A stretch of 64,000 bases of DNA from Dermatemys mawii (GCA_007922305.1 ML677386.1:10831830-10895829); one strand, 5' to 3'. Shown: positions 12,146 through 24,870, counted from the stretch's first letter. Numbers and translations are program-made. The notes: generated by a model not told the origin, from the letters alone.

Positions 12146-14679
12146 ATAACTGTCAATGGAATTACATATAATTGCATAATTCACAGCCGTGTTGCCTGTT
12201 ATTTAGTCTACATATTTTAACATTTATAAAGATGTAAATATTTTATATCACACATGTACTGCCAGCACACACACACACACACACAAACACACTACCATAA
12301 ATTCATATAATTAGTTTACTATTAGTTTCTGCACTTTATATGTTTTTAGATTTATGTGAAAACAAAAAAAAATATTTTCCTCCATATTTTATCATTGTGT
12401 TTTTCTCTGTCATTTTCCCTCAGTAGTGAATTTGTCTGAATATCAGACTATTAGACAGGCAGGACCCAACAAAGAATATCTGCAAAATAGTTATTCCAAT
12501 AGTGGTGCTGGCAATTGTCCATATGTGCAAGGGAATACTTGCTTGCACAAGTTAACAAACCGTATGCACAAATGTAGAGGTTTGTGGGTACACATGTGTC
12601 CTATGGAGTCATCTATAGTACCAGGGTTTTTAATTTTGTCCCTGAGGTGTTTATTATATGTTGTGCTGCTAGCACTGTCTATAGTTAAGGTTGCGTAACA
12701 CTTCCCATTATAAGACTCTGTTTGCAGTTGCCTTATCACTTTGCTAAACTTTAACTTCTTGGAATGACATTTTTCATTCTGGGTATCTGCCTCAGGCTGA
12801 ATTTTTTGGTAAGCTTCAACTAACACAGTTCAACCATTTCCAAGAACAAGAGTAAGGGGACAATGCATTGTTATGCCATGTTAAAAAAATCATACTGCTG
12901 TTTCACTGAGACGCTCTAGCACCTCCATGCTTTGGAGTAGGGTCTTGAAATCTGGCAATGAAATCACCCGGGTGACAGAGATGTACCTTTCCCATCCCCA
13001 TGAAAATTTGCCCAATTTTGTCCAAGTAATAAGCCTCTGAAAAGCTCAGTTCACAGATATTCAACAGAGGCTTGTTAGAGTCTGCCAGCTAAATTCTCTG
13101 GAGATTCTGCCTGTACTGGTCATGCTCTCACCCAGGCATGCCACTGCTGAACAAAACTTTCCCTTGGAGTTGCACATGAACTTAGAGCAGGAAGGCTGTC
13201 TCCTGTGTTCACTATGCTCTACACGTTTTCCAGATTCTGCAACAAAAAAGTCAGGGGGTCAAATAGACAGCAGTCTCCTTTGCTACAAAACAGATCCATC
13301 CACAGAGCACAGTCCATCCTGTGAATTGAATGAGGGCAGGGTACTAAGGAAACTGTATGTGATCAAGTAATTAAAGGCTGCATCATAATGCATACACGTC
13401 TGGGAGTTGAATTATGGTTGCACAAGCAACCTTAATTCTGTCATTTCTTAATTTTTGGGTGCCTGACTTTGAACCATAACATTCTTTTCCTATGGGCTGG
13501 GAACAGGGTTTGTGTATAATGTCCTAGATTTTCAAAAAATCAAAATGAAAAATCAAAATTCCATCATCTGGCATCATTAGGGTCAGCAGGAGAGTTGGAA
13601 CCTTTAAATCCACAGCAGAGACATCTGCCACTTGAGAAACTATTAGCAGTAGTGGGTTATCATCTTCCAAATGGAAGATGAGACACATACACTTTTGCAA
13701 GTGGGTTTCAGAACTATTTGCCGACTAAGGAGGAATTGTGAAACTCGGAAATCTTGGGTTCCATCCAGGTTCTGAAAGGGAATGTGCTCTGGTGGGCACA
13801 GATCCTTCTGCCCCTGTCCCCAGCCTGATTCCTTCTGCTCCAGCCTGTCCCTGTCCCACTCTCCCCATCTCACTACCTTTCTGTCCTCACATCCTTGTTT
13901 CTGCCTCCAGCTCCCTGTCTCAGCCACCTCTTTCCTCCCCAGCTCCAGTCCCTCCATCCCCCTGCCTCTGGTCAGAATCTTGTCCACGTAGCATTCCAGT
14001 CAGGCTGGGTCCCCCTTCATGCTGCCTGGCTGACAGCAGGGAGAGCACAGAAGATACCAGCTCCAGGCTCTCAGTTCTGGTGTTTGGCACCACGTGATCC
14101 CTGGTCACTTGGAGCAGAAATTACAGGAACAATCCTGTTCAGCCCCTGGAGCCCTGGTCTAGAGCATCCCCAATACATTTGAAATCTTCAGAGAATTTAC
14201 CTGCTGAATTCCTAGAAGTCTCTACTGAACACATGCAAACTGAGGTTTCTTTCCCCAGAGGTTTATATCTTAGCTGAATAAGGGTATTTTTTCATGGGGA
14301 ACTTGACACAAAGGCCCCTCCGTCAAATTTCAAGTCTCTCCTCCAAAGTACGGGGGAACTAGAGTTTCTCAACCCGTTTACGTATTTTTTTAAGAAGGAT
14401 AAAGCATATTTCTCTCTAATCTTGTTCATGCAAATATCATTTCTGCTGAAACTATCCCAAAACTTTCAGCCAGCGGTAGACATGCAGCATGGAAAATTTT
14501 AGCCTGAACAGGAATGGCTAAAGACATATAAACAGCCAAAAATTGGGTCTTATAATAGGAAATGTTGGACAGCCTTAATAATAAGTAGTGCTACCAACAC
14601 TACCTATAATATTGAATTCAAGTAGAGCTTCCTATAATCAAGGAAGGGAGAAGAATGGAAGATTTGTATGTTGGATTGT
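12146..14679. other. Unassigned intergenic sequence
   Basis: Contains an AC microsatellite at 12266-12292 and a strongly pyrimidine-rich stretch at about 13800-13980, which yields chance ORFs rich in Pro, Ser and Leu. No gene recognised. Confidence 0.5.
12266..12292 (+). repeat. (AC)n microsatellite
   Basis: About 13 CA units with one interruption. Confidence 0.9.
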
Positions 14680-14870
14680 AAGTTCTCTGGCACAAGGTCT
14701 GCTTTTTATGGTGTGTGTGTATAGTGCCAGACACATTTGCCCACCATTTGAGGTCAGTAGATTCTAGCCATAAATTCTTTGGGTCAAGGACCATCGTTTT
14801 GTTCTGTGTTTGTAGAGTACCTAGCACAATGGGGACCTGGTCCAGGACTGGGGCTCCACACTAATAATAA
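14680..14870 (+). repeat. Two tandem L2-like 3' ends
   Basis: Two successive segments have the same layout: GATTGTAAGTTCTCTGGCAC...TATAGTGCCAGACA (14683-14733) and AAATTCTTTGGGTCAAGGAC...GAGTACCTAGCACAATG (14772-14830) followed by AATAATAAT. This is the pattern of L2-type LINE tails. Confidence 0.5.
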
Positions 14871-16664
14871 TACAGAAGAAGATTCCTTGAGGTGAGCTTG
14901 GGACATTGCTACAAAGATCTAATTTGTCCAGGAAAAATTTAGCTACTAGAGCAATGGGAGTCTTAGCACACCCTAAGATAAACCGATAATTGTGTTATTA
15001 AACAGCAAGGCTGTTCTTTCAATAGCCCAGGATGCTTTCATTGCATTTTAATTATACTACAGCATGACTAATAGTGACACAACACTCCTTTAACCTGTCT
15101 GTCACTCTCTGCTGAACATTTACTCCTCCCACCAGTTCTCCTTTTGTTACACAATCACCATAAAAATAGATCCTCCCCACAAACCACTCACTCCAGTCCT
15201 GTGTCACCCCCACACTCTCTTCTGCTCAGTTACTCATCCGCACCTCATCTCTCTGTGGTGCACTCGCTGGGAGGAACTAAGCCTCTCATCCAAATGCACT
15301 GCTTTGTTGCATGCAATCTCCAGCTATAAGGGCCTTGTAGGCAGGAAAACCTGACTTCAGTGTCTAACAGACATCAGGGTGAGTTTCTGTCAGGAAATGA
15401 AGTGTTTTTAACCATACGAGAAGCACATGTGATCCTCTGCCACTTCATTTTCAAAGCAGGGGCTAAGCATCTATTTTTTAGACGTGAGTAAGAGTGATGA
15501 GGCAATCCTGTGGGTTGACAGCTTGGGCCACTTCTTCCTTCTACCTAGAGCCTTTTCCGAAGAAGCCTCTCTAACACTGTGGTAATCGGCCCCACAGACC
15601 TGGGGCCCCTGAATTGTCAGTTTTAGAGAGTCACACAATAACTGCCGAGAATGCCTCCTCACTGTACTGTGGCGTCTGCAGCTCATGCACCAAAGACAGC
15701 TTTGACAGAGACAAATCAGTGCCTGCTCGCATCCGACAGTTTTGCTAGTCAATAGCCTGCTTATATAACAATGCAGTGCCTGATCCATGCAGAAGTGGTT
15801 TTTTAAATGTATTTTTACTGACTATGAGTGCAGTCAGAAAGACTTAGGAAGAGGGGAAAGGGTTTCTTTTCGTTTTGCCCAGGAATCCCAGAGGGCTGAA
15901 CCTATCCACAGAAAGCCATAGAATTCAGGCCAAGTAGGTGGTAAGTAACATGACTGTTATATGCCTGAGTGGTGCAGCACAAGATGAGTTGGCAGATGAG
16001 TGGGGCAAAAACCATGCAGGGAACACATGTGTGGACTTTCAGATAAATAATTAAAAGGTGAGTCACATTTCTCACTAATCTCCCCCCCTCACACACACTT
16101 TCAATCCCTCCCCATCTTTTGCCTTTATCTCCTGTTTTAAAATCCTTCTCACCCCTCACTCTGTACATGTTTTTATTTGTTTAGTGGACAAGAGACTCAG
16201 CAGAACTTTGTTATTTTATAGATAACAAGGTTATAAAGTATAAAACTGCTGAAAATGCCTTAGCCAGCAAATCTCCTTCCCCCCCCCCCCCGCCCCAAAC
16301 ACACACACCCCTTCAAAGTTCACACAGTTTAGTATGCAAGCTTCCTGCCGCTTGCCCAGTTGGCTTGCTATTCATAGGCAAACTGCACTCCTCCATGTGC
16401 GCTCAAAGAAGAATAAGTATAAAAAACACTGAAAGTCTTGCTGCTGAGCCAGCAGGAAATTCAAACTGCTCTGAGCATGGGAACCAAGAGAGTCCTTGCT
16501 GCTAGCACAACAGGTATTGTTCACAAGGAAATCACTGCAGCAGACCAGAGCTCCTACACAATTTTGGGGGGAGGGAGGGATGGAAGGTGGATGTGGAGAA
16601 ATACAAGAAAGTGCAAGGCTAGATTAGTGGATGTATGTAAAAAAGAATAAGAGAGCGGCTAATC
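14871..16664. other. Unassigned intergenic sequence
   Basis: No gene or transposon recognised. It includes a 13-base C run at 16279-16291 followed by a short CA tract. Confidence 0.5.
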
Positions 16665-16760
16665 CAAGATAAACTGCTGCCTCACTGGGTGACCTCGGCC
16701 AAATCGGTTGACCTCTTTGTGCCTCTGTCAAACCAGATGGAAAATTGGGAGTAAAAAACA
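16665..16760 (+). repeat. MIR-type SINE fragment
   Basis: Shows the MIR core order: CTGGGTGACCTCGGCCAAAT, GGTTGACCTCTTTGTGCCTC and TGTCAAACCAGATGGAAAA. Confidence 0.6.
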
Positions 16761-17189
16761 AGATCTCTGTGCTGTGTCTAGTTACTGGTTAAACTGGTTA
16801 TTTATCGGAGCTGCATTTGCCTGGAAATGTAATATTCAAATTTGGACACCTTTTTAGAGTTTTATGAGGCTCCAAAAAAACAAACCACCACCCCAAAGTG
16901 GTCTGGAAGTCTTAGAGGGAAGTCTGTCTTCTGAGCTCTCTGAGCAGAGATGCTGCAAAGAAATTCATCTGGGGAAGCAGGTCATCCCATCTCCTTCTAG
17001 CAGCCTTTCCAGCCAATTGATAGATCCATCTATGACAACACAACTCCAGAGAAGACTACTGTGATGCAGTCTGATTGACATATGACCATGTATATCACTG
17101 TTAGACACTTGAAACAAATCTTGCCCAAAGTATGTCATGGAAGGTGTCAAGGGAAAAGGTACAACCTATCAAATTTGATTAATCTGATT

Positions 17190-18340
17190 AAATCCATGTA
17201 TCATCTCTGTATCTGAAGTTATGAATATTGGCCATGAATTTGTTATTCCTGGGTAACACCCACCAGATAAGATTTACATCAAGAGTAGTTGAGTTTGTGT
17301 TGATGGCCCATCAACACACTCAGGCCTCACAATGGGCCATAGAAGAAACTCATTCCACTCAGATAGCTCTTCCTAAGGATACTTCAGGCTCCAAGCAGCT
17401 AATGTGTACCCCTCCCCGCCTCAGTGAGTCATCAAGTCATGTAAGGACATGTGATATGCTCATGTGACCCTGGATGTCATCTTGTGCCAGTAGCTTTCCA
17501 CAAACTGGGCTATATAAGCTTTGAAACAGAAAAATTCCATGCACATGGCAAAGGATATAAAAGAGATGTCTTCATTTTGCCTTTTTCCTGCCCTGATTCT
17601 CTGCACTGTGGATTTACTACTAGAAGGAGCACTGAGGCCCTTCCAATCTTTTGGAAGTTATCAGAGAGACTTTACAAGCCAGCCATCAATACCATCACTG
17701 CTGCAAACCTGATACACAGAACGTATGTTGGTAGAACGTGAATTCAGCTATAACGCGTTCCCATCCCTGGATCCCAAAATAGAACACGGTCATTTTATTT
17801 CATTTTGTTTTAACGAGGTACCTGTTATAACGCGGGACTTGGCATGGATCCCAGATCCCATGTTCTAGCGAGGGTCCAGTGTATAAGGACTTTGCAATAA
17901 TTTGTATGTATGTGCTCTATTAACCATTATTACCTTTCTTGTTCTTTCTTTTATTATTAAATCTTTAGCTGCTAGTTACTAAAGGATTGGCACCAGCATG
18001 ATTATTGGGTAAGATCTGACATATGTATTGACCTGGCTAAGTGGCTGATCTCTTGAGATTGGAAGGACCCTATATTTGGTTAAACTGGTGTTCAGTAACC
18101 ACTTATCATAGAGTCTAGGGGCTGCGTGGTGAGACAAGGGCTGGAATGCCTAAGGAGACTGGATCGTTGACTTCTTGTTAACTAATGAGGTGAGACAGAA
18201 GTTAACTTTTCTTACTGGTTTGGTATCATTTAATGATAGAATAACCTCCAGTCTGGAGTGAGTCTGCCCTATTTCTTACCAGTCTGTCCTGAATTTGGTA
18301 TTCTCAGTTGTGACCCACTGAGGCACAATGACAACTACAT
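17190..18340 (+). mobile_element. LTR-like retroelement remnant, interrupted by a pogo-like MITE
   Basis: The order of phrases (GTGAGTCATCAAGTCATG, CATGTGACCCTGGATGTCAT, a TATATAA box at 17511-17517, ATTATTAAATC at 17951, TGGATCGTTGACTTCTTGTT, TCTCAGTTGTGACCCACTGA) resembles an endogenous-retrovirus-type LTR repeat I recall from turtles. There are no coding domains and the ends are not defined. The segment 17745-17881 is a later insertion. Confidence 0.4.
17745..17881 (-). mobile_element. pogo/Tigger-like MITE fragment
   Basis: The right end reads TAGCGAGGGTCCAGTG followed by TA, the inverted form of a terminus CACTGGACCCTCGCTA. Internal GTTATAACGCGGGACTTGG and GCTATAACGCGTTC match the style of mariner/pogo MITEs with TA target sites. 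The left end is not resolved. Confidence 0.5.
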
Positions 18341-18487
18341 ACAATCCTAAACTTGGACAGGGGATGCACAGAGTCACAGCACTGAACATAAGTAAAAGGC
18401 AACCACAAAATGAAAGCACTTGAGCCCAAATGTGGTTGGCCTCTAACCCGAGAAACACACTATTGTGAGCTATGTTAGAAGTAGTGG

Positions 18488-18760
18488 TGGGCCCAACACA
18501 CAAAGTTCAGACCTGGATCCAGTTCTGAACTTCCTCAAAGTTCAAGGATGTGTTTAGACTTTGGGTTTTGGTTTTACACACTGTACAATTGAGTGCCAAC
18601 TGTGAAGTTCAGTTCTGGATCCAGAGACAAACTTCCTCAACTGCTGGGAGTGAAGGGTGAATGTTGGATCTCGGGTTTTGATATAGGTCAAACCCTACTC
18701 CTCCATTGGGATAATGAGTAAACTAAAGCTCACACTTCTCCTTTGGTTATCCAATGAGGA
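18488..18760 (+). repeat. Dispersed repeat (AAAGTTCAG..GGATCC family), copy 1
   Basis: Contains CACAAAGTTCAGACCTGGAT, GATCCAGTTCTGAACTTCCT and TCTCGGGTTTTGATATAGG. Related phrases recur near 25990 and 36132, which supports a dispersed repeat. Its class is unknown. Confidence 0.4.
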
Positions 18761-20376
18761 TTTGAAGTAATAGAGCTTGTGATAGGCAACTTAAAAAGTT
18801 CATAATGAGATTCACTTTGGATAAATACCCTAAAGATGGAATCCTAAGCCAAACTAGCTGAATCTCCAGAATCTCCAGAAGGGGGAGTTCAGGGATAGGG
18901 GTCTATGAATTGTCATCTCCCTTGGGCACCCAGGGAAATGTTGACAGAAAATTAATGCAGTCTAAGGCTGTACTAACTCCTGTAGGCCCGCTGAGTGCTG
19001 GGAAAATCCCTTTTGGTAGGCTGAGGCAGTAATGGCTATGGAAAACCCTAGTAAATTGTCGGGGACCCAGGGGAAGGAGAGGGCAGTGGACCTGTGCACA
19101 GATAGCACAAGCTTCTCAGGAGTTCAGGCCATCTACAAGGATTTCAGTGTGAAAAGGGATACATCCTGCCCTCTGACGCAGTGATTTAGAGAAACCTCCT
19201 CACACAGCTCCTTTCTGCAGGTATTTCATCAGAACCAGGGGGACTGAACGTGGGAACTCCAGAGTGAAACATTTGATCTGATACAGCTTGAGCTAAAGCT
19301 CTCTACCTGGCATTGTCATAGACACACATCCCTAGTAGATCACAGAGAGGAACAGGTAATATGGCTTGCACAAGCGTCCCAACACTGCCCTGCCACTGTG
19401 CCTCGAGCAGTTCCCTAGGTGTGAGAGAGCGATTCATTCTCCATGGCCCATTCACGTATATGCCTGCGCTGAACGTGCTAGTTGTGTTGATAGCTTCCAT
19501 AAGGTAAACAGTGAGACTACCAACCAGACAATAACTTTCATGAACTAGTCACATGATCTGAATTTCGACCAATATCTTAATGCAAAAGGCTCTATAACCC
19601 ATTCCTGCTTTCTGGAGCTACCCAGCCCCTACCACTGCACCCACTTGGTGATTTGACTCACAGCATACTGCACAAAGTCCATTAGTGGTTATTACAAGAT
19701 CACAAATAGGAGAGTAGAACTGGTACAAAATGACACTTCTTACTTAAAAAGGGGCATTTCTCCCTCCATTTTTCATTTCACATACTATTTCAGAAGTGAC
19801 CTTCATTGGGAAGGAAAAAAATACAAGATTTTTTTTTTTTCATATCTTGTATCCAACTTCCTATACTAAAGTCTCTGGCTAGAATGAGTCACAATTATAT
19901 CAGTTCTCAGGACATCAGATTATGCTGCTTCGGGGCTGGTACCTGCATCTTTGCCAGCCACCATTAGGGCCTGCTAGTATTAAAACAAAACAAAAATGAA
20001 AATCCCTGTGCAGCTTTATTTAAAGATTAACTACATCATGGCAGTGCCCGTAATCTACAGTAATTCTACTGGTTTTATTTTTAGAAGTAATATCACAGGA
20101 TTATAACCAGACTGATAGAAATCTGCTCCAAATTTAAGGAAAATTATCCTGGTTCCTTGCAGAAAAATGTCAGTTCCTGACCATGTTTCTCTATTCAAAC
20201 CATTTTCTTGCAAAATTTAGAGATTTGTAGCTTTGCTCCTTTTTCATTGTGATAATTCCCAAAGCCCTCAACTTTCTCTGAGCAGCAAAACTGCTTTCTG
20301 AAATTCAGGCCTCCGAAAAATGGAAAATGATACCTCCTCAGTTTAGGTATCGAACTTCCTGCTGCTTCTTCAGCAG
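18761..20376. other. Unassigned intergenic sequence
   Basis: No gene or element recognised. Short ORFs only. Confidence 0.5.
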
Positions 20377-20513
20377 TAGGGTGACCAGATGTCCTGATAT
20401 TATTGGGACCATCCCAATATTAGGGACTTTGTCTTATATAGGCAGCTATACCCACTTCCATAAAAAAAAAAAAAAGTGTCCTGATTTTACACACTTGCTA
20501 TCTGGTCACCCTA
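20377..20513 (+). mobile_element. MITE of the TAGGGTGACCAG family, copy 2 (137 bp)
   Basis: Termini are TAGGGTGACCAGAT and ATCTGGTCACCCTA. Flanks TTCAGCAG and TTCAGTGG match at 6 of 8 positions, a decayed TSD. An A run of about 14 near 20462 has expanded inside. Confidence 0.85.
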
Positions 20514-20521
20514 TTCAGTGG

Positions 20522-22138
20522 TCAAATCCACTCTCTGCCCAACCCTGATTAGAAGGATTTGGAAGAAAAAATACTCTATAAGAGAAACCTCACAGAATTT
20601 CCCTACCCTTAAGGTCCACCTCCCAGAGAGTTTCTTATAGGAAGAAGCAAGCTAGTCTTTGATCCCTCTTTTTATTTCAGTCTCACTTTCTTGTTTCTCC
20701 CTGCTGCTGCTGTTTGAATGACAGTGCTCACAAGGCCATAATCCTTTATGCTACAGGGGTTCTGTTAGGCAAGCTAAGTCCCAAACCTGAGGTTTAAATT
20801 TAAATGTATTATTTGTTCTGTCGTAGTGGCCAAAGGTTTCAGTCAAGATCAAGGCCACATTGTGTTAGGCACTGTGCAAATACGTAGGAAGACACAGTTC
20901 TTGCCCTGAACTTCTTACAACCTACCAGTGCCTCATACAAAAGGCGACATTATTTTTCCAAGGTTACAGTGTCAAACAGTAAAGTATCTGAACAACTATT
21001 TGGGCATCATCATCATCTTATGGACTGCCCAGGGGCCATCTGTTCAAAGACGAGGCATCCATGGGAGAGCAAGGTTGCAGCAAGTTTTTCCTCTCTCAAA
21101 TGAACACAGTTTATATATTTACCAAGGCCCCTGTTTAATACAAGATGCAACAAATTTTGACAAAGATAAGAGGCCAGGGAGGCTCCGGGGCACTCTGCAA
21201 AGCACAGATTCAGGGAAGCGCTCAGTGTCTGGGATGGATGGAGTGTTTTCACCATGCAGTGTTTTCATTGGTAATTGTCTGATGGTTTATTTTTGTGGCA
21301 TGATGAGGGTGAGTTGACAAATTTGAGGAGTTGGCTGGTTTCTGATTTAAAAAAAAAATTCAGCCCAGGAGAGGCACACTTTTTATTTTTCTGAAAATCT
21401 AAATAAATAAATAAAGCAATAAAAATATATTAAAAAGATATACAATTTTTAAGCTTTGGACTCCTTATATCATCTATGATGCTATCAGTAAAACAGGTAT
21501 GGATTTTTTTAAAAATAGATTAATTTTATCTTGACAGTGTCCCTTTAAAACAAGTTACCCGCATATATATATGAATGTAAGTTGCAAAATCATCTCCTGT
21601 GACATTTATTGCCTTTGTTGATGGAGGAAAGGGAAGGACATACAGTAAGAGAGACCTTATTAAGCTTTTATTCACACACAAAACTTCAATCAATAATGAA
21701 TTGAACCTTTAAAAATGCTAATGTTGGCACTTAGAGAGACCACTGGACACAGTAATTACTGAATCATAATCAGCCTGGCATCTTTTGCTAGTTTATATAA
21801 TTTCAATACGGGCAGCATTTTATTTGAAAAGGGATGTTGGTGCATTTATGCAAACAAACCCAAACCAACATGCTATTGCCAGAATAGCAGAGGAGGTACT
21901 GGTCTTGGAAAAGATGTCCCTTTGAATGTGATTAGTGTGGGGGAGGCAGAAGGTTTATAAGCAGCTTGGGTATTTTAAGACCTACGTTATTTCTGAACTT
22001 GGTTGCTGTGCTGTATTGTTTTCTAGAATTCTCCCAGGAAGTTTAGAGCTATTCTTTAAAGAAGAGGCTTCAGGAATATTGCTTTGACTTGGCATAGCAT
22101 TATTCATCTGAGGCTATCTAATCACTGCACTGATGAAT
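20522..22138. other. Unassigned AT-rich intergenic sequence
   Basis: No supported gene. The ORF of 129 residues at 20928-21317 has no recognisable domain. Positions 21340-21560 are very AT-rich. Confidence 0.5.
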
Positions 22139-22345
22139 GATATTCTTGTGGTTAAGATACTGAACTGGGACTATTCCTTGCTCTGATACAGACCCGCTAT
22201 GTGTCTTTGGGCAAGTCACTTAACCACTCTGTGACTCAGTTCCCCATCTGTAAATTTTTATATTATTTCATTATACCACATGGGTATTGTGAAGATACAT
22301 TCAGTAAAGCATGTAGCACAGTCACATATAATAATGAGTGCCATT
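22139..22345 (+). repeat. MIR-type SINE
   Basis: Nearly full-length order: GTGGTTAAGATACTGAACTG, TTTGGGCAAGTCACTTAACC, ACTCTGTGACTCAGTTCCCC, ATCTGTAAA, and a tail with GTATTGTGAAGATA. This is recognisably MIR despite divergence. Confidence 0.75.
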
Positions 22346-22625
22346 GATGTCTATGAACAAACACTAATATCAATTAGATATTAAAAATATCTATGATAAA
22401 TATTCCTTTCGGATTCTTATACTGTGCACGTTCCCATGCTCTCGATGGTCAGATTGATTAATAGTAACATTAAATATTTACAAGCATTGACCTCTTAACA
22501 CCCTACATATAGGTGAACTGAAGGACAGAAAGGTTAAAGACCTAAGATCTGTCCCAAAAATTCTCTAAGACACTAGTTCTCATAAAGGGAACATGAATCA
22601 AACAAATGTGCAGTTGTCAGACTAA

Positions 22626-23228
22626 GGGTATGGTTACACTTACAAGATTATAGCGCTATTGGTTATAGCGGTCCCCTTCTACAGTAATATGTATAGCGCT
22701 ATTGTATGTCCACACTCAGACACGCCAGCGGTATAGCATGGCCACATTTGGGGCACTTAATGCAGCATTAAGAGCAGCGCATTAGGGCAGGTATCCCAGC
22801 ATTCAGCTGGGTGCAACGTGCTTTTTAAACGAGGGAGGTGAGGGGGGACGTGTTGTGTGTATGTGGAGGGAGAGAGCCAGTGATTTTTCTGTTCTTCTTG
22901 CTTATCTGCTGAGTTAAAAGAGAAACTCTAAAGAGGTACTTCCGCATTCCTCCAGCCGAGTTCAAAACAAAGGGAAGAGACGTCAATTGCCTTAAATGGC
23001 TCTAGGCATCTCAAGAGATCACTTGTAGCACAGTGGGTGTCCACATTCTTGCTTTAGCGCTACAGCAGCTGCGCTACAGCCCTTATTCCCCATGCGGAGG
23101 TGGATTACCAGGAGCGCTATAACTCCACGGTTATAGCGCTCTACGTGCCTTGCCAGTGTGGACAGGGAGGAGATTATAGCGCTCAGGGGGGCTTTATAGC
23201 GCTATAAAGTGCCAGTGTAACCAAGCCC
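22626..23228. mobile_element. Harbinger-like MITE (603 bp) rich in AGCGCT
   Basis: Inverted termini are GGGTATGGTTACACTTAC and CAGTGTAACCAAGCCC. Flanks TAA and TAC are compatible with a TWA-type target site. Seven AGCGCT palindromes, several within TATAGCGCTATA contexts, lie near both ends, so the ends can pair. No ORF of note. Confidence 0.7.
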
Positions 23229-23231
23229 TAC

Positions 23232-23963
23232 GCTGTTTTAGAGAGCTGCAGCATTCCAGAAGAGCATTCTAAGATTGGGGAGGAAAACAAATGTTCCCTG
23301 TTCAAAGCCTTGTATCCCCATGAAGAATTGTTGGATTACACCTGGGCAAGAAGGCAGTCTCCTATGGCGAGGGAACAGGAACCACACATTTCAGCAGTAA
23401 AGCTCTTTTTAATTGAGGATATTCTACTTTTGGTTTTCCCCAACCAGACTTTAATGGGAAGCAAGTTACAGCCTTGCTGGAGGAGCCACTAACGTTGTTA
23501 CTGTACAATAGTTGAATAAGCTTGGAAAGTGCGTTGGGATCTGCCGGGATGAAAGGCGCTTTGTAAATGAAACCTGATATTTATGATTATTGCTCATAAG
23601 GAACAGAGAGAAACATTTTTGTGAAATGTGAATGACCGGGGCTGCCAAAAAAAGTATCACAATGTTGGCTCCAAAGAGAGAGTCCCACTTCTCAGACATG
23701 GATGACAGCAATTTAAGAGGTGCCAAACATGGAAGGAATTGCTGCAAAACAAAAGCAGCCAACAGCCAGGTCTGCAGAACAATGGACTTCGTGTGTCACC
23801 TTTTTCTTCTAGGAGGCTAATTTTCAAGCCACGTGGATGACTAAAACAGATTGTCATCAACCAGAGAGAGACCAATAAATCTGGGCTATACTCCCTTTAA
23901 GGAAAAACCTGCCACCTCATCAGGACAGTGTGTGAGACTGGCCTGAGTGGAATCCTGGTATCC
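23232..23963. other. Unassigned, with a CORE-SINE-like tail
   Basis: Mostly unassigned. The segment 23525-23575 (AAAGTGCGTTGGGATCTG, GGGATGAAAGGCGCTTTG) looks like the 3' tail of a MIR/CORE-type SINE. Confidence 0.4.
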
Positions 23964-24060
23964 CTTTCTGATCTCATTTACACCAGTGAGAATCAGGAGT
24001 AACCCTCCACTAAAGTCAATAAAATTGCAGTGAGGTGGAATCCACGTGAGAAGAATCTGA
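23964..24060. repeat. Palindromic repeat (CAGATTCTG..TTTACACC family), copy 1
   Basis: TTTCTGATCTCATTTACACC, a GGAGTAAC..CTAAAGTCAAT centre, and AGAAGAATCTGA on the other side form an imperfect palindrome. The same motifs recur at six other places in the window. Confidence 0.5.
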
Positions 24061-24090
24061 CTCATAGAATCTATTCCTGCTAAATGCCTA

Positions 24091-24178
24091 AGGGCAGATC
24101 CTTGGCGAGTGTAAACCAGTATTGCCTCATTGAAGTCTTTGGAGGGACGCTAATTTACACCAGCTGGGACTCCGCCTC
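24091..24178. repeat. Palindromic repeat, copy 2
   Basis: AGGGCAGATCC, GTGTAAACCAG, TTGAAGTCTTTGGAG and AATTTACACCAG keep the same order as copy 1, which lies only 30 bp away. Confidence 0.45.
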
Positions 24179-24344
24179 TAAACTGGCTTTCCAAGGTTTC
24201 AAGTGAGAGTGTCCAGGTAGAGAGGGTACAGGCCTGGTAATGAGAAGGATTCTAGTCTCCACTCTGGCACTGATGATGGCTGGAGAAACAAACTGCCTTA
24301 CAGTGATTTAAATGAGCTCAGTGTTCAGTATATCAAAATGAAGG

Positions 24345-24705
24345 TCATGTGTATAAGTGCCTTCTCAGGGAGAAAATACCAGGTACTAAAAGACTCTTTA
24401 ATCTAACAGAGGAAGGCATTACAGGAACCAATGGCTGGAAGCAGAAATCAAACACATTTAAATTAGAAAGTAGGTACACATATTTAACAGCGAGGGTGAT
24501 TAACCATTCGAACAAACTACCAAGGGAAGTGGTGGATTCTCATCTCTTGATGTCTTCAGATCAAGAACAGATACCATTCACAAACATGTGCTTCAGCTAA
24601 ACACAAGTTACTGGGCTCAATACGGGGTGAAATTCTATAGCCTGCAATATATGGGTCAGACTATGATGCAATAGTTCCATCTGGCTTTGAAAATTTATGA
24701 ATCAT
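24345..24705 (+). mobile_element. CR1 LINE, C-terminal ORF2 and 3' end
   Basis: A readable frame gives RLFNLTEEGITGTNGW, FKLESRYTYLTARVINHSNK and LPREVVDS, the typical CR1 tail of ORF2. It is followed by a short 3' UTR with TGGGTCAGACTATGATGCA and a TTTATGAAT-type end. It is 5'-truncated and mutated. Confidence 0.85.
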
Positions 24706-24870
24706 TGATACCTTGGGTAAGGTACTCAACCGGTTTCTCTGTTCACCCACCAATGGTGCTTACTCACTAGTATAGAATGCTTTGAAATCTGGGGATGAAA
24801 AGTACTATATTAGATCAAAGGAATTTAAAAAAATACAAGTGCTAAGTACTATTATTATTTACCTCAGAAT
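24706..24870 (+). repeat. MIR-type SINE fragment
   Basis: CCTTGGGTAAGGTACTCAAC and CGGTTTCTCTGTTCACCCAC are diverged MIR core, and TTTGAAATCTGGGGATGAAA is the tail. It directly follows the CR1 end. Confidence 0.55.

Noticed and set aside
13800..13990. Pyrimidine-rich stretch with several overlapping open frames
   Set aside because: Low-complexity CT-rich sequence gives Ser/Pro/Leu-rich frames on several phases. No gene.
20928..21317. Open frame of 129 residues on the plus strand
   Set aside because: No recognisable domain and no flanking exon structure.
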